Notes under the pieces: generated by a model
Told to the model about the DNA's origin: nothing
The model's input: only the letters and a program-made list of their open reading frames with translations
Databases searched by the model: none
Translations under genes and position numbers: made by a program
NCBI RefSeq assembly: GCF_963677155.1
Contig: NZ_OY781884.1
Coordinates: forward strand, 1,100,001 to 1,164,000
Direction of reading: 5' to 3'
Source: an uncultured Draconibacterium sp.
Lineage (GTDB): Bacteria > Bacteroidota > Bacteroidia > Bacteroidales > Prolixibacteraceae
Length of the DNA stretch: 64,000 nucleotides
Part shown: piece after piece, positions 1 to 10,307 of the stretch
How positions within the stretch are numbered: the stretch's first letter is position 1
Layout of the letters: each line of letters begins with the position of its first letter

Positions 1-1174
1 CCCACTCAAGCGGAGAATACACTAATGAAGCTTTCCCTCTGGGCCGACTTAACATTTCATTCATCAAAAGTTGGGCAAAAGGCAATAATTGTTCGGCTGT
101 CATTTGTTCATGATCATACGGCATTTGAACCATATGCCAAAAAAATGTACCCAACATGCTGTAAGGGATATAATGAATGTACTTGTATGCTAAATCGTAA
201 TTATTGTGCGTTACAATTTGATTATAAACTATACTTTGGTACGTTTTTCCAAGATATAACAGCGATGTTTCGGTTTCAACATCTGCAAACTCTTGCGGTG
301 GAAAACGTTTGATAAAAGCTTCGAACTCCTTTTCTTTACTGTCCGCATCGCTTATCCTGAAAATACGCCAGATTTCAGCATCGCGGGCAAGTATTCCGTT
401 GGGGTATTTTTCTAATGCAAGCTTTTTAATTTGAGTTGCCAAAGAATCGTTCTTCAGTACTGTACTTGCCACATCTATACTCCGAATAAGGTCTTTTTCA
501 GTGGCCTTCCCCAAAGCTTCCTGCTTAATAATTCCCTGAATATCATTTTCGATCAATCCTAACTTATCACTTTTAGTATCGCCAATACGGCCTATGGCTT
601 TTGCTGCAAAGTAGAATACATTTATACGATTACCAGGGAAGTGCGTGATTTCCTGATTACACCAGTACAAAAAAACAGAATCATCTATTTTGTCAGAACC
701 GGAAACATAAGAAGGAATAGCGTATTTTTCAAATCCTTTTGTTCTTAACAAACCCCACCCAATGTATGCCGACGGCAAATTCTTTTTGTTTTTATCAACA
801 GTAAACTGAACGTAAGTATTTGTTCCCCCGGTGTCAGAATTATTTCCGTTATAAAACTTTAGTGCGACCAAAGCAGCGTTTTCAGGCACATTAAACTTAC
901 CATTCCAAACTCCGTTTTTATGAGTTATAGGCAAATCCTGAGCAATCCAGCTATAATCTTCCCAATAATAAACTACTGCTTTAATCTCTTTTTCATTTGC
1001 AAGATTAGTTTTGTTGTTATTGTAACTAATTGCGACAGGCTCGCCAACAACAAGTAACTCAGGTTCAAACGTTAGAGCTTCATCCGCATTTTGAGCCATT
1101 AAAGGAAATACCAACATTCCTAAAACAGCTGCAATTCCGTACTTCAAAAATTTAGTCATCATTCTATTTTTCAT
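1..1174 (-). CDS. Secreted protein, N-terminal part (cut by window edge), possibly TlpA-type
   Basis: The reading frame is open from an ATG at 1174 to the window edge, about 391 codons, so the C-terminus is missing. It begins with basic residues and a hydrophobic signal peptide ending near LMAQ, so the product is exported. The body has no motif I can name with certainty. The alternating beta-rich start and helical, TPR-like middle recall N-terminal regions of Bacteroidota TlpA-type proteins found beside SusC/SusD genes, in which the thioredoxin domain lies at the C-terminus, here outside the window. Several in-frame ATGs exist (1186, 1183, 1174, 1162, 1159). The first two overlap the stop of the upstream PKD-like gene. 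It is the last visible gene of the sigma-FecR-SusCD operon. The family call is inference. Confidence 0.55.
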   Translation of the reverse strand, partial: MKNRMMTKFLKYGIAAVLGMLVFPLMAQNADEALTFEPELLVVGEPVAISYNNNKTNLANEKEIKAVVYYWEDYSWIAQDLPITHKNGVWNGKFNVPENAALVALKFYNGNNSDTGGTNTYVQFTVDKNKKNLPSAYIGWGLLRTKGFEKYAIPSYVSGSDKIDDSVFLYWCNQEITHFPGNRINVFYFAAKAIGRIGDTKSDKLGLIENDIQGIIKQEALGKATEKDLIRSIDVASTVLKNDSLATQIKKLALEKYPNGILARDAEIWRIFRISDADSKEKEFEAFIKRFPPQEFADVETETSLLYLGKTYQSIVYNQIVTHNNYDLAYKYIHYIPYSMLGTFFWHMVQMPYDHEQMTAEQLLPFAQLLMNEMLSRPRGKASLVYSPLEW

Positions 1175-1175
1175 T

Positions 1176-2825
1176 CTATTCATCATTTCCTTCCAGCTTT
1201 ATACACATACTTGTAATTTTCCCAAACCCGGGAAAAACATTGGTTGGCGATTTTAAATTAACTGTACCAGTGTCTGTTTCATTTTTATTATTCAGATAAC
1301 CAGAAGCCCTGTTTATTTTAAATTCATATAGTTTCCCTTCTGTCCCATTCCAGGTTGCCACATATAACAGCGTACCGTTTACATCATCCAATGGATAAAA
1401 CCAACTGCTATTGTATATTTTCATTGATGTAATTACCTCATCATCAGGAAACGGATCATTGATTTTGGTGGCTACTTTATTTGATGAAGCATAACTATAA
1501 GAATAGATATTTTTATCAGAGGCATATAAAAAGAAATTGCCAAGAGGCCCACAATCATAAAATTTGGCGTCGTATATTTCAGGTAAACCACTAAGGTCGT
1601 ACTTATTAACGGCTAAAGAGTGAACGGCTTCGTTTTCAATCTCATTCGCCTGGTCATCATAAGTAACTGCATGAATATTAAAGTTTGCACGGTAAAGTTC
1701 ACGGCTTGTACCATCAGTAAAAACAGCAAAAGCATGTCCGTTAAATCCTTTACCCAAATACAAAATATCTTTCCCGATGTTATTTACATCGAACTTATTA
1801 GTATTGGTTTGTACAGGCAACGATGCCAAAGGCTCTTCTTCCCAAAACGAATACGGAATGCGCACGAAGCGCTTGCCCAGGTTATCGTACATAATAGCTG
1901 AATGGCCAACTGAAGCTGCGCAGTCGTCGGCAAAATATGCAAAAGGAGCCAGCTCCACATCGCCCGAAAGTGAAGAACCAGGTTCTAAAGCCCGCGAAAA
2001 CTGATAATCCCAATACTGCGATGCCTGGTTGTTAATATTATACGCCTTACCATCATTAATTAACAGGGTTATATTATTACAAAACTGCGACCTGCTAACA
2101 AATTGAGGAGTTATAACTTCAGGCGCCGATTTGAACAATCCGCCATTCTCATCCAACAATGAAAAATCGGTTGCATCAATTAACAAGAATTCCTGGTTGG
2201 TGCCAACATATATATAATCAATTACGGTTCTATTAACACGAGCTGCTGAAACAAAAGCCGGCTCACCAACAATTTTTCTGTTATTTACCGAAGAATAAAT
2301 GTTGTGCAGCCATTTTGTACTGTCAAGTGTTGGAACGGCATTGGTAGTTGCAATATAATCGAGATCACTTTCCCCCTTTTCATTGGTGTGCAATACCATC
2401 CAGCCCGAAACAACACTTGGCAAAATATTTACGGTGTACTTTATTTGCGAAACCGTTTTATTTGTCTTGTTTGTAATATAAAGTACAACAGCATAAGCTT
2501 CAGATGCCGGCTCTTCCTGTATTCGTACCTTTAGATTCTTTTCCTGAGAAAGTTCTTTTATGGAAGACTCATTTTTGCTCCACACATCTTTATAAATAAC
2601 CCATTTAAATTCGAGGTTACTTTCGTCTATTTCATCCAAGGTAAATTTTATGTCGGGCCTGATAGAAAGCGTATCAAACTGACTTATGGTAAAAGATGAA
2701 TTAGCTTCAGCGTCAACATATACTTCGTTGAGTGCTGCGTAATCATAGCTCCCCTTATCCTCGTAACATGCACTTACGAGGATTGCCATTATTGCTATCC
2801 AAAATATTTTATATAAATGCTTCAT
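1176..2825 (-). CDS. PKD-like family lipoprotein of SusC/SusD locus
   Basis: About 549 residues. I chose the ATG at 2825 because it places a lipoprotein signal directly at the start: a basic N-terminus, a hydrophobic stretch, then LVSAC with Cys as the lipidated residue. A longer form from 2861 would overlap the upstream gene and hide the signal. After the lipobox comes CYEDKGSYDY, typical of the PKD-like family lipoproteins of Bacteroidota uptake loci, followed by Ig-like beta sandwich sequence and a beta-propeller-like C-terminal half. By family knowledge it is probably surface exposed and helps bind the substrate of the neighbouring SusC/SusD pair. The substrate cannot be read from sequence. 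It overlaps or abuts its neighbours, as expected in one operon. Confidence 0.75.
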   Translation of the reverse strand: MKHLYKIFWIAIMAILVSACYEDKGSYDYAALNEVYVDAEANSSFTISQFDTLSIRPDIKFTLDEIDESNLEFKWVIYKDVWSKNESSIKELSQEKNLKVRIQEEPASEAYAVVLYITNKTNKTVSQIKYTVNILPSVVSGWMVLHTNEKGESDLDYIATTNAVPTLDSTKWLHNIYSSVNNRKIVGEPAFVSAARVNRTVIDYIYVGTNQEFLLIDATDFSLLDENGGLFKSAPEVITPQFVSRSQFCNNITLLINDGKAYNINNQASQYWDYQFSRALEPGSSLSGDVELAPFAYFADDCAASVGHSAIMYDNLGKRFVRIPYSFWEEEPLASLPVQTNTNKFDVNNIGKDILYLGKGFNGHAFAVFTDGTSRELYRANFNIHAVTYDDQANEIENEAVHSLAVNKYDLSGLPEIYDAKFYDCGPLGNFFLYASDKNIYSYSYASSNKVATKINDPFPDDEVITSMKIYNSSWFYPLDDVNGTLLYVATWNGTEGKLYEFKINRASGYLNNKNETDTGTVNLKSPTNVFPGFGKITSMCIKLEGNDE

Positions 2826-2847
2826 TTCTTTTATTTGAATCGTCTTT

Positions 2848-3609
2848 CTAATTTGAACCATAATAGATTTCTTCTAAAACCGGGGCATCATCGTTTACGT
2901 AGATTGGGCCGTTTGCTTCGCGGTATTCCTGATAGGCTTTATTCAGTTCACTGGCAAAATGTTGTATTTCGGCAATGGTGTAAACACCTTCTTCTCTTTC
3001 GGGTGTAACACGCCCCGTCATTGGCCAATCGGTTAAGCCTAAAACATCAATCGCAAACCGGTATTTATTATTACTGTAGCTGCCAAAGAAGTATTCGGGC
3101 CAATTTTCCGGGCGCAATAAAATATCTCCCCATGTTAACCTGAATTGTATATCTTCTGAATTGCCGGGGCTCAACTCTCCATTATCAGTTAGTTGAAGTA
3201 AAACTGATACTGACTCTTCCTTTGTATCATCGGTACGGAAAAGCACAACCGGCAGGTAGGAAACATATTCATTAGCCTTAATTACACCATCGAGGAGTTT
3301 GTAATGCACTCCCTCCACTGCAGAGCTGCTGTCGGGAACAACCTGAGCAGAAAAAGACCTGTCGTTATCTGACAAATAGCCCATTAACTTCACCTTTATC
3401 TTAAAGGTATCAATCATTAATGCCGAATTCTGCAAAGCGAAAGAAAAGTTCTTCTCTGTTACCCGTTGCTCAACTGAAGATACGGTGGTACGCTCGTTAA
3501 AGTATACTTTACCATCAAGCAAATATTCTATCTCCTGATCCTTCTCACAGGAAAATAGTATAGGCAGGAAAATAACGCCCAGCAATATTTTTATTAATCC
3601 TCTATTCAT
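2848..3609 (-). CDS. DUF4843-like lipoprotein
   Basis: About 253 residues from the ATG at 3609, which gives a clean lipoprotein signal (MNRGLIKILL to ILFSC). The start overlaps the SusD stop at 3602 by 8 bases, indicating translational coupling. The mature protein is beta-rich, with phrases such as VYFNE near the N-terminus, SAVEGVHY in the centre and RLTWGDIL toward the C-terminus. These are the hallmarks of the DUF4843 family found directly downstream of SusD and upstream of PKD-like lipoproteins. It is presumably an outer-surface accessory protein of the uptake complex. Its biochemical role is unknown. Confidence 0.75.
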   Translation of the reverse strand: MNRGLIKILLGVIFLPILFSCEKDQEIEYLLDGKVYFNERTTVSSVEQRVTEKNFSFALQNSALMIDTFKIKVKLMGYLSDNDRSFSAQVVPDSSSAVEGVHYKLLDGVIKANEYVSYLPVVLFRTDDTKEESVSVLLQLTDNGELSPGNSEDIQFRLTWGDILLRPENWPEYFFGSYSNNKYRFAIDVLGLTDWPMTGRVTPEREEGVYTIAEIQHFASELNKAYQEYREANGPIYVNDDAPVLEEIYYGSN

Positions 3610-5071
3610 TGTTTCGTCCTCCATATTCAATTTCATCATCAGGCAGTGGGAAAATATAATTGGGTATTTCGTAAGAATATGTTAATGCTCCGTTTGTAAC
3701 GGCCGGTATCGGAATATGTGTTGTATTCAACCTTTTGAAATAATAATAGAGTTGTCCTTCGCACATAAACTCTTTGGCATATTCTTTATAAATCTCATCT
3801 CTAACTTCATCCGGTGAAAGTGTTTCCGATAAATCGTCGGGTAAGTTTCGCTGAATTCTAACGGCTGTAAGAAAATCAAGTGCAGCCGGAATATTGTTGT
3901 CGTTTAACTGGCATTCAGCAGCAATGTAATATGCCTCGCTGATGCGCATAAGCGGAATACGATATAGATAAGCAGTTGATCCGTTTGTTGGTTGTTTTAA
4001 TTTTGCCGACACGCGAATGTTATCGTTGGCAAGCAAGGTTGTTACATAGGTGTAACGGTAATCTCCATAGTACCCCGACTTATTTAATTCAAATAGCCCT
4101 TCATAATTTTTGTCCAGCATATACAATCCTGTTTTCCCGGTAAAATATGAGGTATAAGAATCACTCAAATCGCTGTCGTATAAGGCAAAAACAAGTTCTT
4201 CGGTAAAAACATAGTTTCTATAATTGGGATCAGTTGTATTGATTTCGCTTTCAGGAGTCCATACAAAATGAGATTGATCAATCACCTCTTTTGCGGCATT
4301 GTAAGCTGCGTCATAATCACCTTTATATAAATATATCCGGGCTTGCAACATCTTTACCGCATAATAATTGAACTTATATCCACGGTCGCGTTCATAAGTT
4401 ACATCATCGGTTGAACTTTCTGTATTTGCATCTATTACAGGATCTTTCACCAAATACGATTCAGCAATTTCCAAATCAGCAAGAGCATCTTCCAAAACTT
4501 CAGCAACAGTTGACATTGGAGTAACATAAGTACTCACATCTTTTATGTAAGGAATAGCTTTTGCATCGGGGTTTACACTATACGCAGGAGCAAAAAGTCT
4601 TAAAACATCAAAATGAAGAAATGCCCTCAATGCATGAGCTTCTCCTTTTATCAGACTATAATTCCGGCCGGTAAACATGGTCGAATCGGCCATCTCTAAA
4701 TTGGCAATCAATTCATTATCATTTGCAATAGCGTTATACATGTTTCCCCATATTCCGTTGATAATGGAAATACTTGCATCGTTATCGTACGCATATTCAG
4801 CAGGATAATAGTAAGAATGTGTTGTTTGGGAAATTCCGGTATAGTACTGTGCCAGCACATCCACCATTCCAAAAGTAAGTTCACGGCCATACAACGAACC
4901 GTCGGCCATTAGCAGATACACCCCGGTTAAAGCATCTTTAAAACCTTGTTCCGAGCTAAAATTATCGCTTGACTTTATCTCTGTTTTTGGGCTTACATCA
5001 AGCCACTCATTACACGAGGTAAAAAATATTGCCAGTAATAAGCTAATTATTATCGTTTTATTCTTTTTCAT
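3602..5071 (-). CDS. SusD/RagB family nutrient-binding lipoprotein
   Basis: A 489-residue lipoprotein with signal MKKNKTIIIS and lipobox FFTSC. Directly after the Cys it reads NEWLDVSPKTE, the classical SusD start, then the N-terminal SusD region and a helical TPR-like core. The C-terminus carries the SusD/RagB pattern of aligned residues IPLMRISEAYYIAAEC. SusD proteins sit as lids over SusC transporters at the outer membrane and capture oligosaccharide or peptide substrate. It follows SusC by 20 bases. No carbohydrate-active enzyme is visible in the locus, so the cargo may be peptide or another small ligand; this is inference. Confidence 0.95.
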   Translation of the reverse strand: MKKNKTIIISLLLAIFFTSCNEWLDVSPKTEIKSSDNFSSEQGFKDALTGVYLLMADGSLYGRELTFGMVDVLAQYYTGISQTTHSYYYPAEYAYDNDASISIINGIWGNMYNAIANDNELIANLEMADSTMFTGRNYSLIKGEAHALRAFLHFDVLRLFAPAYSVNPDAKAIPYIKDVSTYVTPMSTVAEVLEDALADLEIAESYLVKDPVIDANTESSTDDVTYERDRGYKFNYYAVKMLQARIYLYKGDYDAAYNAAKEVIDQSHFVWTPESEINTTDPNYRNYVFTEELVFALYDSDLSDSYTSYFTGKTGLYMLDKNYEGLFELNKSGYYGDYRYTYVTTLLANDNIRVSAKLKQPTNGSTAYLYRIPLMRISEAYYIAAECQLNDNNIPAALDFLTAVRIQRNLPDDLSETLSPDEVRDEIYKEYAKEFMCEGQLYYYFKRLNTTHIPIPAVTNGALTYSYEIPNYIFPLPDDEIEYGGRNNE

Positions 5072-5091
5072 ACTTTCTGCACTCTTAATGA

Positions 5092-8000
5092 TTAAAACCT
5101 TGCCTGTACTAAAAATGAGAATACCCTTGCCCGTGGATAGGACAAACCAAATTCCTGTTTCACCGAACTTATCCGGGCTACATCATTCATATTAAAGGAT
5201 ACTTTTAAATACTCAACAGGACCTTCTTTCACCAGTTTCGTTTTTGAGAAGTTATATCCGATATTAACCGATGAAAAAACTATTTCATTCAAATCCTGTA
5301 CAAATCGTGAAGTTGGTTTGGTTATTGAATAATCGGTAATGCCTTTATATTTAGCAGGTATTCCGGGAGTATTCCAACGTTCGGTCAAAACTCTTTTATC
5401 CACATTATTATTCAATACATCAACATTTTCTACTTTACCAACAAGGGTACTGTTGTAAATCTGTCCTCCGAATTTATAGGTAAAAGCAAGGCTCAATTCT
5501 AAACCTTCGTACCGTAAATTACCTCCAAAATTTCCACGGAATTTTGGCGTATTATCGCCACAAACAACCTGGTCATCGGTACTCCAGTCGTATGTTGTTG
5601 TTCCATCTTTTTTCAGAAAAACTTCTTTCCCCGTTATTGGATCAATTCCCATTGAGCGCACCGCCCAAATTGCCGTCATGCTTTGGCCTTCCTCATAACG
5701 GGTGGAAGGTTTTTGCTGAGCCTTAACCGCTTCATCATCTCCTCCTGTTTCCTGCTTATTTTCATCCTGTTGCTCGTTGAGCTTTTCCAATGAATCGGAA
5801 ATTTTAGAGATTTTGTTGGTATTATGATTAATGCCAAAGAATAAGTTCAATGAGTTACTGGTTCCCTCGTTATGCCACACCCTATAGCTTGTATAAAATT
5901 CAAAGCCTTTGTTCGTGGTTTCGCCCAAATTTTCGCGATAGGTTGGAAAACCATTCGAAGGAGGCAGTGTTACATCTGTCAACAAATTGGTAGTTGTTGA
6001 ATTATATAAGTCGAAACGAACCTGCAACCTACTATTCAGAAGGCTCATATCGGCACCAATATTTCGGTCATAAACCTGTTGCCATTTCAGGTTTTCGTTT
6101 GCCAACCCCTTCAGAATAAGTCCCATGTCGCCATTATACGTTCTGTTGGTTATGTACGAATAGGTTGAAATTGCCTGGTACGAATTAAAGTTTTGCGATC
6201 CGGTGTACCCGACTGAGCCCCTGACTTTTAGCTGGTCGATTAATTTCACATCCCGCATAAACGCCTCATGATGCACATTCCATCCCAATCCCAACGACCA
6301 AAAACTTCCCCAACGTTCTTTTGCCCCAAACATTGAAGATCCGTTTAAACGATAAGAAGCGTCAGCCAGATAACGATTATCGTAAGAATAGTTTACTGAA
6401 CCAATTCCTCCAACACTGCGGACAGAGTTTTCGTCGCCAGATGCGCTACTCCCTTCCCGAAACTGACTTCCAAAAGAGATGTAATCCATTTTATCAGAAG
6501 GAAAACCTACCACTGTCATTCCTGATGTTTCAGAGACCAATTGTTCAATATTGTACATCAGGTTGGTGAAAAGTTGGTGCTTATCTTTTTGAATTGAATA
6601 GGCCACCCCGGCATCTGCACTTACAGAAACGCTTTCTCCTTTTGTTTGGGTATATTGCCCACGCAATAAGTATTCGGCTGATGATGGAGAAATATCTGCA
6701 TATCGGGTATTCGATGCAGGAATAAATACATCGCTTCCGCTTAAGTTCTGAGTATAACCAACCCGGGTAGTTATCCGAAGATTATCATCCACATTCCACT
6801 CTCCATAAAAATTTTCGGTAATTGATGTGTAGTTACTTAAATCTTTGCTTTTAAGGCTTGCATTAAAAAGTGGATTGTAAACTCCGTTACCGTATTCTTT
6901 AATCAGATTTCCGTCTTCGTTGTGTATTCTCCAATACGGATTCATATTTGAATAGTCGGAGAAACTACCATAAGGAGAATTTTTAGCCTCATTGTCATCT
7001 ATTGATAAATGATTCCGGAAAGAAAGACTCTTATAGCGATATGCCAGCGTAATATTTCCCGAGATAGTTGTTCGTGAAGAACCAATCATAACACCGGCAA
7101 CATTATTATAACTCAGGTTTGCAGAATAGCGCATTGCCTCGTCGCCACCATCAAGATAAAGACTATGTTTCTGACCAATTCCCAGACGCAGCGGCTGCGA
7201 CAGCCAATCGGTATTAACGCCCCTCACCACTTCTTTATACAATTCGTTGTATTGTTTGGTAAGTTCGGCCTGTGTATAAGCATTAAGCGAAGTATATTTT
7301 CCGGCCAACACTTCGGCCTGCAATTTTTCAGCAGCATTAGTTAGGTTATACGATGTTAAATCAGGAGCAGTGATATCAACACTTCCGCTATAACTGGCTC
7401 TCAATTTTCCTTTTTCAGGCTGAACAGTTTCGATGATAACCACACCATTTGCAGCTTTCGAACCGTAAATTGCTTTAGCAGCTGCATCTTTTAATAAGGT
7501 AATACTGCTCACCAGGTTCATGTCCATGTCATAAACCTTTTCAACTCTTGTTTCGAAACCATTTAAAATAAAAAGAGGCTGATTAGGCGAAGTCGCATAT
7601 TCTCCTTCTATGTCAACGGCTAAACTTGAAGCGCCTCTTAACTGAATATCGGGTAATTTATTAGGGTCACTTCCCAAATCAACATTTTCGGCAACAACAA
7701 ATGAAGGATCCAGAATTTTAAGATTCTGAAGAATATTCTGGTTACCCATTCTTTGCAAATCTTCTTTCCGAAATGTTCGTGTTGCTCCGGTATAAGTTTC
7801 AGTATTACGGGTAAACATTCCGGTTGCCACAACCGAAACCTCACCAAGCTCTGAAACATCATCCTCCATTTTTACGTTCAAAACCAATTGCCCGTTATAC
7901 GCAATTTCCTGTTTTTTCATACCAATGAAAGTAAATTGCAATACATACGAGGAATCCTGCGGAACATAAATTGAATAATTCCCGGCAACATCAGATATTG

Positions 8001-8460
8001 TTCCAATATTAGTTCCTTTCAACCAAATATTAACACCGGTTACAGGTTCATTTTTCAAATCGGTAATTGTTCCCATTAACTTTTTGGGTTGTAAAGCCTC
8101 ACTTTTCGCATCACTCTTTTTTTTTGTAGGTGGGGATTCAAACCTGACTGTAATTATCTTGTCTTCAATCTTATATTTAAATCCACTTTCTTTAAAAACC
8201 TCATCAAGTACTTCAACAACAGGTTTATTCTTAACCTCTAAAGTGATGCCCCCCATTTTTTGAGCATCGTTTGAACGAAACACGAAGTTTAGATCGGTTT
8301 GTTTCTGAATTTCTTCAAATAGCTTTTTTAATGTCGCATCCTTAAGATTCAGCGAAACGTTGTTGTCTGCTTTCTGAGAGTACGCAAACTGACTTGACAT
8401 AGCTACAATGCAGCAAGCAAACAGTGGTACTAATAAGTATTTTCTAAAACTGAGCTTCAT
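5092..8460 (-). CDS. SusC/RagA TonB-linked outer membrane transporter with STN domain
   Basis: 1122 residues. There is a signal peptide (1-28), an STN domain (about 36-108) typical of receptors that signal to FecR, a carboxypeptidase-like beta-sandwich (about 125-205), a TonB plug (about 210-350, including LRGASSLAVD and KDAAAKAIYGSKAANGVV), then a long beta barrel ending in an aromatic residue (LVQARF). It imports the SusD-captured ligand across the outer membrane using TonB energy. The STN domain, the adjacent fecR and the ECF sigma gene together imply regulation by transmembrane signalling: ligand-loaded receptor releases the sigma factor, which transcribes this locus. The gap to fecR is only 32 bases. 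Confidence 0.95.
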   Translation of the reverse strand: MKLSFRKYLLVPLFACCIVAMSSQFAYSQKADNNVSLNLKDATLKKLFEEIQKQTDLNFVFRSNDAQKMGGITLEVKNKPVVEVLDEVFKESGFKYKIEDKIITVRFESPPTKKKSDAKSEALQPKKLMGTITDLKNEPVTGVNIWLKGTNIGTISDVAGNYSIYVPQDSSYVLQFTFIGMKKQEIAYNGQLVLNVKMEDDVSELGEVSVVATGMFTRNTETYTGATRTFRKEDLQRMGNQNILQNLKILDPSFVVAENVDLGSDPNKLPDIQLRGASSLAVDIEGEYATSPNQPLFILNGFETRVEKVYDMDMNLVSSITLLKDAAAKAIYGSKAANGVVIIETVQPEKGKLRASYSGSVDITAPDLTSYNLTNAAEKLQAEVLAGKYTSLNAYTQAELTKQYNELYKEVVRGVNTDWLSQPLRLGIGQKHSLYLDGGDEAMRYSANLSYNNVAGVMIGSSRTTISGNITLAYRYKSLSFRNHLSIDDNEAKNSPYGSFSDYSNMNPYWRIHNEDGNLIKEYGNGVYNPLFNASLKSKDLSNYTSITENFYGEWNVDDNLRITTRVGYTQNLSGSDVFIPASNTRYADISPSSAEYLLRGQYTQTKGESVSVSADAGVAYSIQKDKHQLFTNLMYNIEQLVSETSGMTVVGFPSDKMDYISFGSQFREGSSASGDENSVRSVGGIGSVNYSYDNRYLADASYRLNGSSMFGAKERWGSFWSLGLGWNVHHEAFMRDVKLIDQLKVRGSVGYTGSQNFNSYQAISTYSYITNRTYNGDMGLILKGLANENLKWQQVYDRNIGADMSLLNSRLQVRFDLYNSTTTNLLTDVTLPPSNGFPTYRENLGETTNKGFEFYTSYRVWHNEGTSNSLNLFFGINHNTNKISKISDSLEKLNEQQDENKQETGGDDEAVKAQQKPSTRYEEGQSMTAIWAVRSMGIDPITGKEVFLKKDGTTTYDWSTDDQVVCGDNTPKFRGNFGGNLRYEGLELSLAFTYKFGGQIYNSTLVGKVENVDVLNNNVDKRVLTERWNTPGIPAKYKGITDYSITKPTSRFVQDLNEIVFSSVNIGYNFSKTKLVKEGPVEYLKVSFNMNDVARISSVKQEFGLSYPRARVFSFLVQARF

Positions 8461-8492
8461 TGGATATTAAATTCTACTCCCTCCAAAAGAGT

Positions 8493-9644
8493 TTAGTTAT
8501 TAATTATTATATTTTTTTCGCGAACAGTTATCTTAACTTCATTTGAAAACTCGATCGCACTTAAGATCGTATTGATTGGTGCCTCGCGGGAAACATTACC
8601 CGTAAACCGGATTTGTTCCAGCTCAGGATTTTTGAATTCCGCATCAACATCATACCATAACGAAAGTGTTTCCATGATATCTGACAACTTCTCATCTTCA
8701 AAAATGAAACGCCCGTTATTCCATGCAACATAAGGGGCAACATCTACTTTTCTAATATCAACAGATTGATCATCGCTGCTATAACTAGCCAGCTGCGACG
8801 GTTCGAGCATGTATTCGTTAGCTGAATTGTTGGTTAAAACACTTACACTTCCTTCTACAAGGACGATATTAACCTGACCCTCCTTCCGGGTACTAACATT
8901 AAATTGCGTCCCATACTGCTTAACTTTAACATCGTCAACAATTACATAAAAAGGTCGGGTGCTGTCTTTCGCAATCTCAAAATAGGCTTCACCTTTTAAA
9001 TAAACCTCTCGTTTATTCGAGTCAAAGTCAATAGGATATCTAAGCTCACTGGCAGAGTTCAAATGAATTTTTGTACCATCGGCCAGCGTTACCCGGTATT
9101 CTCCTCCGCGTGGAACAATTAGTGTATTGTAGCGCTCGGTCGCTTTTTTATCGGTTGATTTGTTATAGTGAATGCTTCCATCATCGTTCGTGGCAATTAA
9201 TTTGCTACCCGATTTTATTTGAATAGCAGAATCGCTTTTCAATACCATTTCGGTTCCGTCATCGGTAATTAATACTGCCTGCGAATTTCCGGGCATAATT
9301 GTTTCTGAGGGGTTCAATCTGTCGGATAAAGAATAGTAAACAACAGGCAAAGAAAGAGCAATAAGCAAAAGGGCTACTGCTGCATACTTCAGCCATGGAG
9401 TAATTGAGGTACGTTTTTGTTGCTGTCCGGTTTGTATCAAAAAATTCTGATAAGCTTTACCGTAGTCAATTTTTTTATAGGTAAAATACGTTGCTGACAC
9501 CTTTTTTGACGAACATATTTCATCAAAAAATTTCCGGTTTTCTTCTGACTTATTAACCCAATCTTCCAATAACTTTTTCTGGTTCTCATTGAGCTCTCCA
9601 AGAAGATAACCAGAAATAAGATGGCTTATATTATTCTTACTCAT
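8493..9644 (-). CDS. FecR family anti-sigma factor
   Basis: About 383 residues from the ATG at 9644, where MSKNNISHLISGYLLGEL starts a typical cytoplasmic sigma-binding region. A longer form from 9674 is possible but adds no recognisable sequence. A single membrane span follows (WLKYAAVALLLIALSLPVVY, about residues 75-97), then a periplasmic FecR domain with LPRGGEYRVTLADGTKIHLN-type text (here IVPRGGEY and NSASELRYP) and a C-terminal DUF4974 region that meets the STN domain of SusC. It holds the ECF sigma factor inactive until the receptor signals. It lies between the sigma gene (93 bases upstream) and susC. Confidence 0.93.
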   Translation of the reverse strand: MSKNNISHLISGYLLGELNENQKKLLEDWVNKSEENRKFFDEICSSKKVSATYFTYKKIDYGKAYQNFLIQTGQQQKRTSITPWLKYAAVALLLIALSLPVVYYSLSDRLNPSETIMPGNSQAVLITDDGTEMVLKSDSAIQIKSGSKLIATNDDGSIHYNKSTDKKATERYNTLIVPRGGEYRVTLADGTKIHLNSASELRYPIDFDSNKREVYLKGEAYFEIAKDSTRPFYVIVDDVKVKQYGTQFNVSTRKEGQVNIVLVEGSVSVLTNNSANEYMLEPSQLASYSSDDQSVDIRKVDVAPYVAWNNGRFIFEDEKLSDIMETLSLWYDVDAEFKNPELEQIRFTGNVSREAPINTILSAIEFSNEVKITVREKNIIINN

Positions 9645-9737
9645 TTTGTGTTCTTTTGAAACAAGAACAACCAAATATGAAAAAGGGGGTACAAAAAATT
9701 TAAAATAATTTTCAAAAAGAAAGAAGAAAAGTAAATA

Positions 9738-10307
9738 TCAGGGCAATATGTCAAATGCCACCATCAAGACAAAAAGCGATCCCATCCTTTTTCTTAAATG
9801 GCGCATGGCTCTCTTTTTTTGTGTTTTAACAGTCTCAATTGAAAGGTTTAAAAGAGATGCTATTTCACTATTCTTTTTACCCTGTAAATGCATTTCAAAA
9901 ACTTTTTTACAGCGCGGGGGAAGTTCTTCAATTGCAGCAAATACCTGACGGTATATTTCCTGTTCCTCTATTTCCTTCCATATATCTTCCTGTTCATTAT
10001 TGTCATGGCTTTTAAGTTGAATATACCTATTTTCAACCTTCAAATGTTTCAAATGGTTAAGCGAACGGTTTCGCACTGAATTGTACAAAAAGCCTTTTAC
10101 AGCAGAAAACGAATCGAAACTTAATTCCTGTTCCCACAAAGAAATCAGCACCTCTTGGACTAAATCATTGGCAACATCCTCCTGATCAATAAATTGCAAT
10201 GAATACAGCACCAGAATTTTATAATAAAAACGATAAAGAAACTCAAAAGCCTCTAACTCTTTATTATTAAGCTGATACAAAAAAAGATTGTAATCCCGAT
10301 CTCCCAT
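9738..10307 (-). CDS. ECF RNA polymerase sigma factor of the SusCD locus
   Basis: 189 residues, usual for an ECF sigma factor. Region 2 contains DLVQEVLISLWEQ and the region 4 helix-turn-helix reads NSEIASLLNLSIETVKTQKKRAM, followed by a basic recognition segment. The start ATG at 10307 gives MGDRDYNLFLYQL, a normal start for the family. It is the first gene of a minus-strand operon with fecR and susC, and by family knowledge directs polymerase to that operon when released by FecR. Confidence 0.94.
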   Translation of the reverse strand: MGDRDYNLFLYQLNNKELEAFEFLYRFYYKILVLYSLQFIDQEDVANDLVQEVLISLWEQELSFDSFSAVKGFLYNSVRNRSLNHLKHLKVENRYIQLKSHDNNEQEDIWKEIEEQEIYRQVFAAIEELPPRCKKVFEMHLQGKKNSEIASLLNLSIETVKTQKKRAMRHLRKRMGSLFVLMVAFDILP

